A stretch of DNA of 23,494 nt from an uncultured Lachnospiraceae bacterium (GCA_905207905.1 CAJLNC010000040.1:1-23494); one strand, 5' to 3'; positions 8,660 to 16,260 are shown, numbered from the stretch's first letter. Translations and numbers: made by a program. The notes: generated by a model not told the origin, from the sequence alone.

Positions 8660-9433
8660 ATGATTACCAGTTCAACCAACAGTCAGATTAAAAATTTGAT
8701 CCAGCTGAAGAAAAAGGCGAGAGAGCGGAACAAACAGGATGTTTTCCTGGTGGAGGGAATCAAGATGTTCCGGGAGGCGCCCAAGGAGCGGCTGCAGAAA
8801 GTATATGTATCCAGTTCTTTCTATAATAATGCAGATCATCGCAGAGAGCTGGAGCACTGCGAATACGAGGTGGTGTCAGACTCCGTATTTGAGGCCGTAT
8901 CTGACACCAAGACGCCTCAGGGCGTCCTCTGCGTGGTTCGGCAGTTCCATTATGAATTTTCGGAGCTTGCCAGGGGAGGAACACCTTTTTGCCTGGCTCT
9001 GGAGAATCTTCAGGATCCTGGAAATTTGGGAACGATTTTCCGCACTGCGGAGGGAGCAGGAGTGACTGGAATCCTTCTTAGCGGAAACTGCGTGGATCTG
9101 TATAACCCTAAGGTGATCCGTTCCACCATGGGTTCTGTTTACCGGATGCCCTTTTACTATACGGACGATCTGCGGGGCGCCTTACGCCAGTGGCAGCAGC
9201 AGGGGATTTCTCTGTATGCGGCGCACCTGCAGGGGAAAAATACCTACGACCAGGAAAATTATGGGAAGCCCAGCGCTTTTTTAATAGGAAATGAGAGCCA
9301 GGGACTGACGAAAGAGACAGCGGATCTGGCAGACTGCTATATCCGGATCCCCATGAGCGGACAGGTAGAATCCCTGAATGCGGCGGTGGCAGCTGCAGTG
9401 TTAATGTATGAAGCAAGAAGACAGCGCAGTTGA
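8660..9433 (+). CDS. TrmH-family (SpoU) RNA 2'-O-methyltransferase
   Basis: The 257-residue protein is a SPOUT-class, S-adenosylmethionine-dependent RNA ribose methyltransferase. The N-terminal part (about 1-95) is the substrate-binding domain of the family (KKKARERNKQDVFLVEG). The knotted catalytic domain shows motif 1 around NLQDPGNLGTIFRTAEG (N122, R128), motif 2 as FLIGNESQGL (207-216) and motif 3 as IPMSGQVESLNAAVAA (230-245). Such proteins modify 23S rRNA or tRNA and act as dimers; which nucleotide is modified cannot be told here. GGGGAG overlapping the pfkA stop serves as ribosome site, which supports translation from the shared pfkA message. No terminator is seen before the next promoter. 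Confidence 0.92.
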   Translation: MITSSTNSQIKNLIQLKKKARERNKQDVFLVEGIKMFREAPKERLQKVYVSSSFYNNADHRRELEHCEYEVVSDSVFEAVSDTKTPQGVLCVVRQFHYEFSELARGGTPFCLALENLQDPGNLGTIFRTAEGAGVTGILLSGNCVDLYNPKVIRSTMGSVYRMPFYYTDDLRGALRQWQQQGISLYAAHLQGKNTYDQENYGKPSAFLIGNESQGLTKETADLADCYIRIPMSGQVESLNAAVAAAVLMYEARRQRS

Positions 9434-9456
9434 GATTAGGGTGTGGGAAAATGCCT

Positions 9457-9478
9457 GATTCTTAAGGGATTCTTAAGG
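9457..9478 (+). repeat. Tandem 11-base direct repeat upstream of hydrolase promoter
   Basis: GATTCTTAAGG occurs twice with no gap (9457-9467 and 9468-9478) and is followed by a partial third unit, CTTAGG. The copies end 16 bases before the -35 box at 9495. An 11-base period places both on the same helix face, as in binding sites of OmpR-type regulators, so an activator site is likely but not proven. Confidence 0.6.
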
Positions 9479-9494
9479 CTTAGGAAAAATTTAC

Positions 9495-9523
9495 TTGACA
9501 AATGCAGGCAGATGAATTAGAAT
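9495..9523 (+). promoter_or_regulatory. Near-consensus sigma-A promoter of the cell-wall hydrolase
   Basis: A perfect TTGACA (9495-9500) is followed after exactly 17 bases by TAGAAT (9518-9523). The leader to the ATG at 9622 would be about 90 bases. It carries two TGTAAC copies (9529-9534 and 9550-9555) and a small hairpin (9579-9583 with 9592-9596). Confidence 0.85.
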
Positions 9524-9621
9524 GAGCCTGTAACATGATTTAATAAGTTTGTAACAAATTTCGACAGACATTGCGGAACCTGTGACGGGGTACAGGATTT
9601 CTGCGGGGAGGTAATTAAGCA

Positions 9622-11109
9622 ATGATGAATAAAAAGCGACTGATGATCTGTACAGCCACAGCCATGATGGCAGGATTGGCAATGGGGACTTCAGCGATGG
9701 CTGCTTCTTATGAGAAGGCTTTCGGCATTGACATGGAAAACGGCACAGACGAGATGTGGAGCAGATTGGCCATGGTAAATGACGACAAGGTAACCACTGG
9801 TGTGAACATCAGAGAGGCTGCTGACGGTGAGATTATCGGATGTCTTTATAATGGCGGACTGGTAGAGGTTTTGCATAAAGATGAGGTTTGGAGCGAAGTT
9901 CAGTCCGGCAATCTGAATGGCTATATTAAGAATGAATATCTGACTTTTGGTACAGAGGCAAAGGGCTTGGCAGATTACTACGGAGTTCCCGGGGTTGAAG
10001 CATCCTGGGATGATGTGTATGTATTTGCAGCTCCGGATCCCAATGCAGACATTATCCATACTGCCATGGCAGGAGAGAAGTTTGAAGTGGAAGAAGACCA
10101 GGGGCATTGGATCAAGATTAAGTTTGGAGAAGAGGGGCAGGTTGCTTACGTCTCTGAGGATGATACGACAGATGTATTGCTGGTAGATATCGCAGCTACG
10201 CTGGACGAGTTGAAGGATACAGAAGAGGACAGCGAAGAAGTTTACCAGGAGGAGACAGAGGCTCCCTCTTATGAAGAAGAGAATGACTGGAGTGATAACA
10301 GCGGAAGTGATGACAGCTGGACAGATCCCAATGCAGGAAACAGCGGCTCCGGTGATGACAGCTGGACAGATCCTAATGCAGGGAACAGTGGAAACAGCGA
10401 TAACTCCGGCTCCAGTGACAATACGACAGAACCGGATACAGAGGATGACGGAAGTACAGATGATGGCTGGACGGACGATGGATCAGATGATACCACAGAT
10501 GATGGGTGGACAGATGACAGCACAGATGATGGCTGGACGGATGACACCACAGATGATACTGTGACAGACGATAATTCCTCCGACAACAGTGATGGTTCCG
10601 ATGATGATGTGATTGCTGACGATGTGGAGGACGTTGAGGATGTAGAGGACGTTGAGATCGTGGATGATGCAGAAGAGATCGTAGACGATGAGGCGGCCAA
10701 TTATTCTGAGGACGAAGCAGAGGAAGTTTACAGTGAAGAGACTGCCACTGAGGCAGAGGCAGAGAATGCTGCTGCTTCCAGTGAGGATCTGGATCTGATG
10801 GCAGCGCTGATCTACTGTGAGGCAGGAAATCAGAGTTACGACGGTATGGTAGCGGTTGGTTCTGTAGTGATGAATCGCGTGGAGGATGAAGCGTTTCCGG
10901 ATACCGTGAGTGATGTGATTTATCAGAGCGGTCAGTTTACACCGGCTTCCTCCGGTGCTTTAGACAGCGCATTGGCAAACGGCGTCCCCAGCGCCTGCTA
11001 TGACGCTGCAGCTGCAGCTTTGAACGGAGAGACACCGGTAGGTGATGCCCTGTATTTTAACGCAGGCAGTGGAACAGGAACTCAGTTAGGAGACCACCAG
11101 TTCTATTAA
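9622..11109 (+). CDS. Secreted SH3-domain cell-wall hydrolase (SleB type)
   Basis: The 495-residue preprotein has a signal peptide ending in SAMA (cut expected after residue 27). Two SH3b-type domains follow (about 52-108, with VNIREAADGEIIGCLYNGG, and about 130-178); such domains bind peptidoglycan. A long Asp/Glu/Ser/Thr linker (about 199-385) contains 15-residue and 9-13-residue repeats. The C-terminal domain (about 389-495) is Hydrolase_2/SleB-like: ALIYCEAGNQSYDGMVAVGSVVMNR, with E400 as the expected catalytic Glu, and a QFTPASSG segment. SleB enzymes are lytic transglycosylases of spore cortex, but Clostridia also have vegetative relatives, and this architecture fits a wall-remodelling enzyme. 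GGGGAGG precedes the tandem ATG-ATG start. The gene is flanked by its own promoter and terminator. Confidence 0.88.
   Translation: MMNKKRLMICTATAMMAGLAMGTSAMAASYEKAFGIDMENGTDEMWSRLAMVNDDKVTTGVNIREAADGEIIGCLYNGGLVEVLHKDEVWSEVQSGNLNGYIKNEYLTFGTEAKGLADYYGVPGVEASWDDVYVFAAPDPNADIIHTAMAGEKFEVEEDQGHWIKIKFGEEGQVAYVSEDDTTDVLLVDIAATLDELKDTEEDSEEVYQEETEAPSYEEENDWSDNSGSDDSWTDPNAGNSGSGDDSWTDPNAGNSGNSDNSGSSDNTTEPDTEDDGSTDDGWTDDGSDDTTDDGWTDDSTDDGWTDDTTDDTVTDDNSSDNSDGSDDDVIADDVEDVEDVEDVEIVDDAEEIVDDEAANYSEDEAEEVYSEETATEAEAENAAASSEDLDLMAALIYCEAGNQSYDGMVAVGSVVMNRVEDEAFPDTVSDVIYQSGQFTPASSGALDSALANGVPSACYDAAAAALNGETPVGDALYFNAGSGTGTQLGDHQFY
10309..10398 (+). repeat. In-frame 45-base repeat in the hydrolase linker
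   Basis: Two copies of a 45-base unit begin at 10309 and 10354 and encode DDSWTDPNAGNSGSG-like peptides. The second copy differs mostly at third positions and drifts at its end. The repeat keeps the reading frame. Confidence 0.7.
10456..10560 (+). repeat. In-frame TDDGWTDD repeats in the hydrolase linker
   Basis: Units that begin ACAGATGATGG occur at 10456, 10495 and 10522, spaced 39 and 27 bases apart, followed by a partial unit. They encode TDDGWTDDGSDDT, TDDGWTDDS and TDDGWTDDT. All spacings are multiples of three, so copy number can vary without breaking the gene. Confidence 0.7.
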
Positions 11110-11140
11110 TGATTTCAAATACGATATAATTCCAAAGAGG

Positions 11141-11169
11141 AACCCGCACAGACCCCTGTGCGGGTTTTT
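11141..11169 (+). terminator. Rho-independent terminator of the hydrolase gene
   Basis: Positions 11141-11151 pair perfectly with 11156-11166 around an ACCC loop, and the stem runs into TTTTTG. It lies 32 bases after the stop codon. Confidence 0.92.
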
Positions 11170-11447
11170 GTATGTGAGAATCTTTTTAATTTGATTTATT
11201 CTGAAGAATGGCTGGATTTTATTTTAAACAGCCGCAGGAGGCTGGAAAGATGGTATGAGAATTTAACTCAGGGTTAAAATGACCTGGGGAAAATAAAACA
11301 TGCAGTCAATAGCGTATCCCCAGCCGTTCTGTTATAATCTTTTCAGGATCCATGTACAAATCAGGTGTCTCCTGAATCGGGATGGGGACATTGCCATTGT
11401 CAGAGAAGGGCAGTCCCGGTACAGGGAAAAGAAAGGAGATAGGGCAG
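11170..11447 (+). other. Intergenic region and leader before the XRE regulator
   Basis: This stretch has no convincing gene. It contains a small hairpin (11229-11233 with 11240-11244), an inverted repeat TTTAAC-5-GTTAAA (11262-11267 with 11273-11278), the extended -10 promoter at 11330-11338 and a leader of about 100 bases. The leader includes TCAGG...CCTGA (11361-11375 region), which could form a short stem. No known riboswitch fold was recognised. Confidence 0.55.
11330..11338 (+). promoter_or_regulatory. Extended -10 promoter of the XRE regulator gene
   Basis: TGTTATAAT contains a perfect TATAAT (11333-11338) with the TGn extension directly before it. No good -35 box is found 16-18 bases upstream, which is typical for extended -10 promoters. 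Confidence 0.65.
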
Positions 11448-12548
11448 ATGAAACTAGGAGAGACCATCAGAACACGCAGAAAGGAATTGAATCTGACCCA
11501 GGAGCAGATGGCAGATCAGCTGGGGGTGACGGCTCCGGCAGTGCACAAGTGGGAAAAGGGGATCAGCTATCCGGATGCGGCGCTGCTGCCGGCAGTGGCC
11601 AGACTGCTGAGGATGGATTTAAACAGCCTGTTTTCTTTTGAACAGGAGCTGTCGCCTCAGGAGATCAGCTCCTTTGGAAATAAAGTGATGGAGCTGATCA
11701 TGGAGCAGGGCTTTGAAGCAGGGTATGAGGAGGCGCTGGAGAAGCTTCGTCAGTATCCCACCTGCGCTTCTTTGTGGTATCAGACAGCCACGCTGCTGGA
11801 CGGCTCCATGTCGTTGTTTTGCGTGGGCAAAGCGGAGGAAGAAAAAGAAAAGTATGCAGGCCGGATAGAGGAGATATACCGGCAGGCTGCCCTGCTGGGA
11901 GACCAGCAAATTCGCAGTGGGGTGGATCAAATGCTGTTTTATAAATATCTGGATCGGAAGGAGTATGACAAGGCCCAGGAGATTGTGGAGGAGATGCCAA
12001 AGGCGGTGCCGGATGAGAGACAGATGAAAGCCACGCTGGCGGGACGAAGGGAGAATTATGGAGAGGCCATTGCGCTGATGGAGGAAAAGCTGTACCAGTC
12101 ACTGAGCGAGGTGTTGAATGCCTTAAGTTTTCTGCAGCACTATTTTTACAGGGAAAAGGATGCAGAAAACGCCCGCCTGTGTATGGAAAAGGCAGGAGTG
12201 CTGGTGGAACAGTTTGGCCTTTGGGAGTATGGAAAGTATGAGTCCTGCTATGAGGATGCGCTTTACCGGAAAGACCGGGAGGATACGTATCTTTATCTGG
12301 AGAAGATGCTTGACAGTATGGCCAGCCCTTACCGTTTGGCAGATTTTCCGCTGTATCAGAGAATGAAGGCCTCTGATTTCGGGCAGGAGACTGGAGATCA
12401 TCCCGGGGTTTTTACCATTATGCTTCCGGCGCTGCTTAGCAGTCTGAGAGATCCGGCCGGTTTGGACGGGGAGGGATTTCTGGCAGGAGATCCGAAGCTG
12501 GAAGCCTTGATCCGGGAGTATGAAGAGAGAAGTGGCGATAAGAATTGA
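11448..12548 (+). CDS. XRE-type transcriptional regulator with TPR-like C-terminal region
   Basis: From the ATG at 11448 the product has 366 residues. AAAGGAG nine bases upstream and the usual MKLGETIRTRRKELNLTQEQ opening decide this start, although the frame is open 22 codons further up. Residues 1-60 are a Cro/C1-type helix-turn-helix (recognition helix near 28-37, APAVHKWEKG). The remaining 300 residues are helical and rich in Glu, Leu and Tyr, with repeated pairs such as YDKAQEIVEEM and YGEAIALMEEK that suggest TPR-like repeats. Such C-terminal parts often bind a peptide or protein signal, but the ligand and targets are unknown. It is the only gene between its promoter and the bidirectional terminator, so it is transcribed alone. 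Confidence 0.85.
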   Translation: MKLGETIRTRRKELNLTQEQMADQLGVTAPAVHKWEKGISYPDAALLPAVARLLRMDLNSLFSFEQELSPQEISSFGNKVMELIMEQGFEAGYEEALEKLRQYPTCASLWYQTATLLDGSMSLFCVGKAEEEKEKYAGRIEEIYRQAALLGDQQIRSGVDQMLFYKYLDRKEYDKAQEIVEEMPKAVPDERQMKATLAGRRENYGEAIALMEEKLYQSLSEVLNALSFLQHYFYREKDAENARLCMEKAGVLVEQFGLWEYGKYESCYEDALYRKDREDTYLYLEKMLDSMASPYRLADFPLYQRMKASDFGQETGDHPGVFTIMLPALLSSLRDPAGLDGEGFLAGDPKLEALIREYEERSGDKN

Positions 12549-12581
12549 GGATATCCTATGGTCGAGGGGCGGAAAGACCGG

Positions 12582-12631
12582 AAAATGGAGCAGTCATGCA
12601 CTTTATGGTGTATGGCTGCTCCATTTTCAAA
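12582..12631. terminator. Bidirectional terminator between convergent genes
   Basis: Positions 12582-12601 pair with 12608-12627 over 20 positions with two G-T wobbles, leaving a six-base loop. The outer arms are AAAA and TTTT, so T-runs follow the stem on both strands. It lies 33 bases after the XRE gene and 43 bases past the end of the convergent DUF4364 gene. Confidence 0.88.
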
Positions 12632-12670
12632 AGCTGTTTTAAGGATATTCTGCAGAACGGCTGCGAATAT

Positions 12671-13186
12671 TCACTGCAGCAATTCTTTCATCAGATATTC
12701 ATACACATGCTGGCATTTCTTCTGCCACTGTTTGCAGATGGCCTTGGCCTGTTCTTCATCCGGAACGGTGAGCGTCAGGTCGATCAGATCTCCCTGTTTT
12801 TCTTTTACCCGGCACCGGACGGAGACTTCTCCTCCTGTGTTTCTATAATAATCTGCGACCACAGACACTTCATCCCGCAGCTGAAGCTTGTTCGCCTTTA
12901 AGTAACGATCGATATCCTCCCGGATGGAGGCGGAGATATTGTTTTCAAAGAAGCTCAGTGTCTCCTCACCCTCCGGAGTGATGGTGTAGTAGGAGCTGTT
13001 GAGAATCGTCTCCTGGTGAATCAGACCGGATTCCGTAAGCTCTGACAGTACAGACTGGAGGGTAAAGTAGCTGGTATAGCCCTGTTCCAGAATAAAATCA
13101 GAGATCTGGGAATTTGTCAGGGAGAAATCAATTTTTTTCAGCATATATAAGATGATCAGTTTGTACAATGTATGAGGATCAGCCAT
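12671..13186 (-). CDS. DUF4364 winged-helix protein
   Basis: The 171-residue product matches the DUF4364 family of Clostridia. Residues 1-75 look like a winged helix: IILYMLKKIDFSLTNSQISDFILEQ, then a recognition-helix region FTLQSVLSELTESGLI and a wing at SSYYTITPEGEE. The rest (about 80-171) is a beta-rich domain with charged strands (VSVRCRVKEKQGDLIDLTLTV) and a closing helix. The fold suggests DNA binding and transcription control, but no target is established for the family as far as I know. AAAGGAG lies seven bases before the ATG. It is the second gene of a minus-strand pair, 30 bases after the radical SAM gene, and it ends at the bidirectional terminator. Confidence 0.85.
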   Translation of the reverse strand: MADPHTLYKLIILYMLKKIDFSLTNSQISDFILEQGYTSYFTLQSVLSELTESGLIHQETILNSSYYTITPEGEETLSFFENNISASIREDIDRYLKANKLQLRDEVSVVADYYRNTGGEVSVRCRVKEKQGDLIDLTLTVPDEEQAKAICKQWQKKCQHVYEYLMKELLQ

Positions 13187-13216
13187 GAGAGAACTCCTTT
13201 CTTTGGACAGATTGGG

Positions 13217-14140
13217 TCAAGGGGTGTAGCATTTTCCCTGCCAGGTATTTTGAAGATGCATTTCCCGATGCAGGGTATTTAATACCGTTCGCTTGCGGCT
13301 GCTCCAGAGAGGAGCAATCAGCAGTTCTTTGGGGCCGTCTCCAGTGAGTCTGTGGATGGTGATATCCGGGGACAGCACTTCCAGACAGCGGATCAGAAGG
13401 GTAATGTACGAATCCATGGTGAACACAGGGAAGGGATGGGCTTCGTAATACCCGGCCAGATCGGTATGCTTCAGAATATGAAGCAGCTGCAGTTTGATGC
13501 CCTGGATATCCTGATGGTTCAGATAGTCCATGGTCTGGAGGATTTCTTTTTCGCCCTCTCCGGGAAGGCCAAGGATGGTGTGGACGATCACTTCCAGTCC
13601 TCTGGAGCGGAGACCCTTTACCGCAGTCTCAAAACAGGAGAGAGGATAGCCGCGGCGGATAAAGTCAGCGGTTTTTTCATGAATCGTCTGGAGCCCCAGT
13701 TCCACCCACACAGGCTTTTTTCGGTTTAGCTGTTCCAGAAGAGTGAGCACCTCATCTCCCAGACAGTCCGGTCTGGTGGCAATGGAGAGAGCGGCGATCT
13801 CCGGTTCCTCCATTGCTTCTGTAAAAATTTTTTCCAGATAGGGAACTGGGGCATAGGTATTGGTATAAGCCTGAAAGTAGGCGATGTATTTTTCAACGGG
13901 GCGTTTATTTTTAAGGAGCAGCTTTTGCTGACGGATTTGTTCCCGGATACTTTCGCAGGCATTTCCGGCGAAATCCCCGGAGCCTCCAGCGCTGCAGAAG
14001 ATGCAGCCGCCGTATCCTACGGTACCGTCCCGGTTGGGACAGGTCATGCCTCCGTTGAGGGATAAGCGGTATACTTTTTCACCAAAACGTTTTTTCAGTT
14101 CGTAATCAATGGAATGATAGGGTTTATCCTGCCATTTCAT
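13217..14140 (-). CDS. YtqA/YhcC-type radical SAM protein (TIGR01212 family)
   Basis: The 307-residue protein is an Elp3-like radical S-adenosylmethionine enzyme. The cluster-binding cysteines follow the family spacing C-x11-C-x2-C (C34, C46, C49 in MTCPNRDG and GGCIFCS). Other family segments are YFQAYTNTYAP, ALSIATRPDCL, WVELGLQTIHEKT and VIVHTILGLPGE. Bacillus YtqA has been reported to work in tRNA wobble-uridine modification (named MnmL) together with a methyltransferase; that role here is inferred from family only, and no such methyltransferase gene is in the window. AGGAG precedes the ATG by about six bases. It is the first gene after the minus-strand promoter at 14176-14204. Confidence 0.9.
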   Translation of the reverse strand: MKWQDKPYHSIDYELKKRFGEKVYRLSLNGGMTCPNRDGTVGYGGCIFCSAGGSGDFAGNACESIREQIRQQKLLLKNKRPVEKYIAYFQAYTNTYAPVPYLEKIFTEAMEEPEIAALSIATRPDCLGDEVLTLLEQLNRKKPVWVELGLQTIHEKTADFIRRGYPLSCFETAVKGLRSRGLEVIVHTILGLPGEGEKEILQTMDYLNHQDIQGIKLQLLHILKHTDLAGYYEAHPFPVFTMDSYITLLIRCLEVLSPDITIHRLTGDGPKELLIAPLWSSRKRTVLNTLHREMHLQNTWQGKCYTP

Positions 14141-14175
14141 AAAAAGCTCCTTTCCTGCCTGGCGGCACTATACTC

Positions 14176-14204
14176 ATTATAGCAATGGGAAAAATTGAAT
14201 TCAA
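14176..14204 (-). promoter_or_regulatory. Promoter of the radical SAM-DUF4364 pair
   Basis: Read on the minus strand, TTGAAT (14199-14204) and a perfect TATAAT (14176-14181) are separated by exactly 17 bases. Transcription would start about 30 bases before the ATG of the radical SAM gene. The -35 box lies within a ten-base palindrome (14195-14204). Confidence 0.85.
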
Positions 14205-14220
14205 GTGGAAATTCCAATGG
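14195..14220. promoter_or_regulatory. Palindromes between divergent promoters (possible operators)
   Basis: TTGAATTCAA (14195-14204) is a perfect palindrome over the minus-strand -35 box. TGGAAATTCCA (14206-14216) is a second palindrome, centred 11.5 bases away. Both sit between the two divergent promoters, where one protein could affect both. This is inference from symmetry only. Confidence 0.4.
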
Positions 14221-14226
14221 GTTTGG

Positions 14227-14255
14227 TTGACAAAGAAGAACAGGAGAAATATACT
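14227..14255 (+). promoter_or_regulatory. Consensus promoter of the deacetylase genes
   Basis: A perfect TTGACA (14227-14232), a 17-base spacer and TATACT (14250-14255) give a near-ideal sigma-A promoter. The leader to the ATG at 14400 would be about 138 bases, purine-rich, with no recognised riboswitch. Confidence 0.88.
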
Positions 14256-14399
14256 GAAAATAGTGCTGTAAAGAGCGGGCGGAGACAAAGCAGAGGGAAG
14301 GAAAAACGGAATACATTTTTATGTATCGGGAAGTGGAAGAAGCAGCAGCCCGGGTGAAAACAGCAGAGCGATCATAAAAGAAGATGTGGGGGAAGATCT

Positions 14400-16145
14400 A
14401 TGGAGAAGGATCCGGGACAGCCGGGAAGGGAACCTGGAAAAGCTGTGAGAAAACGGCCGGCCAGGCGGTCAAAAAAAAGATATCTGGTGAGCAGCAGGCA
14501 GCTTTACGGGATACTGATGCTTTTGTGCGTATGCCTGGTGGGAGCGTTGATTTGGGAACAGTATTACGACACCCACACCTACGAAAAAGGGGAACTGGCC
14601 CGTCTTTCAGAGGGGGAGAACAAACCCAGGAAAAAATTTATGACAGAAAAGCAGGAGGAAGGCCTGGGAGGAACCGGAGAGGAAAGCGGCAATGGGACTG
14701 CTGGTCAGGACGGTAAATCACAGACTGGAGAAGAGACGGAGGAAGGCAGCGCAGACGGAACAGAGGAAAATGGAAGCAGCGATAAGGCTGGAGCAGATGG
14801 AAATACCGTTTGGCAGGGGCAGGAGAAAGAAAACAGTCAGACTTCCGCTCAGACTGTGGTGGAGACGTCCACCTCTGTGAAATTGAAAAATGAGCTTCTG
14901 GGAGTGCTGCCGGGGATTCGGGCGCCGGGGCAGACGGCGGAGGAACTGATTGCCCAGGCGGATCGTCTGGCGGCTATGTATGATTATGATAAGGCCATGG
15001 AGCTTTTGAAAAATTGTGCCTCTTATCAGGAGGACTTCAAAATGCAGGAGGCAGTGGCAGGCTACCAGGCTGCAAAAGATTCCTGTGTGGAGTATTCAGC
15101 GGATCAGGTGACTCACATTTTCTTCCATACCCTGATTAAGGATGCGGCTAAGGCCTTTGACGGAGATCAGTATGAGGCGGGTTACAACCAGTATATGGTG
15201 ACGATTCATGAGTTTAACAGTATCATTGAGCAGATGTATCAGAAGGGTTATGTGATGGTAACTCTGGAAGATATGGCTCCTGTCGTAAAACAGGAGGACG
15301 GCACAGTAAGGTATGAGAAGGGGAAAATTCTGCTTCCGGAGGGAAAGATTCCCTTTGTGCTGTCTCAGGATGACGTATCCTACTATCATTATATGGACGG
15401 GGACGGCTTTGCCTCCCGACTGATTATTGATGAAAATGGGGATGTAAAGAACGAATACATTGAGGATGACGGAACAGTGTCTGTGGGGGATTACGATATG
15501 ATTCCTCTGATTGATACCTTTGTGGATCAGCATCCGGATTTCTCCTACCGGGGGGCCAAGGGCTACATTGCCCTTACCGGCTACGATGGGATTTTAGGCT
15601 ACCGCACAGATATCTGCTATAAGACCAGAGAAGATCTCACTACGTATCAGGAGATGTTCTTCCAGGAGCATCCGGATTTTGATGAGGCGGATTTTGAGCA
15701 GGAGTGTAAGGAAGCTGCCCGGGTGGCGGAGGCACTGAAAAAAGACGGATGGCTGTTTGCCAGCCATACCTGGGGGCATGTGGGCCTGGGCGAAGGAGCC
15801 ACTACCTTTGAACAATTTAAGGCAGATACGGATAAGTGGGAGGAACGGGTAGAGCCCCTTATCGGAGAGACGGACACCCTGATTTTTGCCTTTGGGGGAG
15901 ATATTGGAGGTGTGGAGGATTATTCCGGCCAGCGGTTTGAGTATTTAAAGGACATGGGTTTCAACTATTTTTGCGGCGTGGATTCTGCAGTCTGCTGGAT
16001 CCAGCGGAGGGATGATTATTACCGTCAGGCCAGGAGAAATGTGGACGGCTACCGGATGTACTACAATCCGGAGATGCTTTCCGATCTGTTTGATGTAAGC
16101 AAGGCCTGGGATCCCATGCGACCGGAGTACGTGCCGCCCATCTGA
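14400..16145 (+). CDS. Membrane-anchored polysaccharide deacetylase (upstream copy)
   Basis: The 581-residue protein has a basic cytosolic tail (1-34), one membrane helix (about 35-52) and an extracellular remainder, so it is a type II anchored surface enzyme. A Gly/Glu/Ser-rich linker (about 70-165) leads to a helical, TPR-like segment (LIAQADRLAAMYDYDKAMELL) and a NodB-type catalytic domain (about 230-581). Metal-binding candidates are D325 in LSQDDVSYYHY and H456 and H460 in SHTWGH. FAFGGDIGG resembles the later FAFPFG-type motif without its Pro. Family enzymes remove acetyl groups from peptidoglycan or other surface glycans. It differs from typical members in having DDV for DDG and about 130 residues between the Asp and His motifs. 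The start is supported by GGGGGAAG upstream. Confidence 0.85.
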   Translation: MEKDPGQPGREPGKAVRKRPARRSKKRYLVSSRQLYGILMLLCVCLVGALIWEQYYDTHTYEKGELARLSEGENKPRKKFMTEKQEEGLGGTGEESGNGTAGQDGKSQTGEETEEGSADGTEENGSSDKAGADGNTVWQGQEKENSQTSAQTVVETSTSVKLKNELLGVLPGIRAPGQTAEELIAQADRLAAMYDYDKAMELLKNCASYQEDFKMQEAVAGYQAAKDSCVEYSADQVTHIFFHTLIKDAAKAFDGDQYEAGYNQYMVTIHEFNSIIEQMYQKGYVMVTLEDMAPVVKQEDGTVRYEKGKILLPEGKIPFVLSQDDVSYYHYMDGDGFASRLIIDENGDVKNEYIEDDGTVSVGDYDMIPLIDTFVDQHPDFSYRGAKGYIALTGYDGILGYRTDICYKTREDLTTYQEMFFQEHPDFDEADFEQECKEAARVAEALKKDGWLFASHTWGHVGLGEGATTFEQFKADTDKWEERVEPLIGETDTLIFAFGGDIGGVEDYSGQRFEYLKDMGFNYFCGVDSAVCWIQRRDDYYRQARRNVDGYRMYYNPEMLSDLFDVSKAWDPMRPEYVPPI

Positions 16146-16260
16146 GTGGGAATTTATAAGGAAGAATATACTCTGCTCTCTGATCTGGAAATTCATGAGG
16201 CCGGAGTATGAGCCGTTCCTTTGGAACTGAATTGATAAGACAAAGTATGCGCCGCCCGTC
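16116..16260 (+). pseudogene. Possible fossil copies of a deacetylase C-terminus
   Basis: The upstream deacetylase ends in WDPMRPEYVPPI and a stop (stop at 16143-16145). At 16189-16230, in another register, the DNA reads WKFMRPEYEPFLWN and a stop, sharing MRPEY-P and the Trp. A third stretch (16243-16260) reads KYAPPV, like EYVPPI, with 13 of 16 bases matching (GTACGTGCCGCCCATC against 16245-16260). These look like decayed repeats of the 3' end. The matches are short, so chance is not excluded. Confidence 0.35.

Noticed and set aside
9530..9621. Hydrolase leader as a c-di-AMP (ydaO) riboswitch
   Set aside because: The roughly 90-base leader has only a five-pair hairpin and none of the conserved blocks of that riboswitch.
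10309..10560. Repeats that might suggest a CRISPR-like array
   Set aside because: Units are coding, in frame, irregular in length and have no unique spacers or cas genes.
10269..10700. Minus-strand Ser/Val-rich frame in the hydrolase gene
   Set aside because: It is the mirror of the Asp/Thr/Ser repeats; the low complexity follows from the coding repeats.
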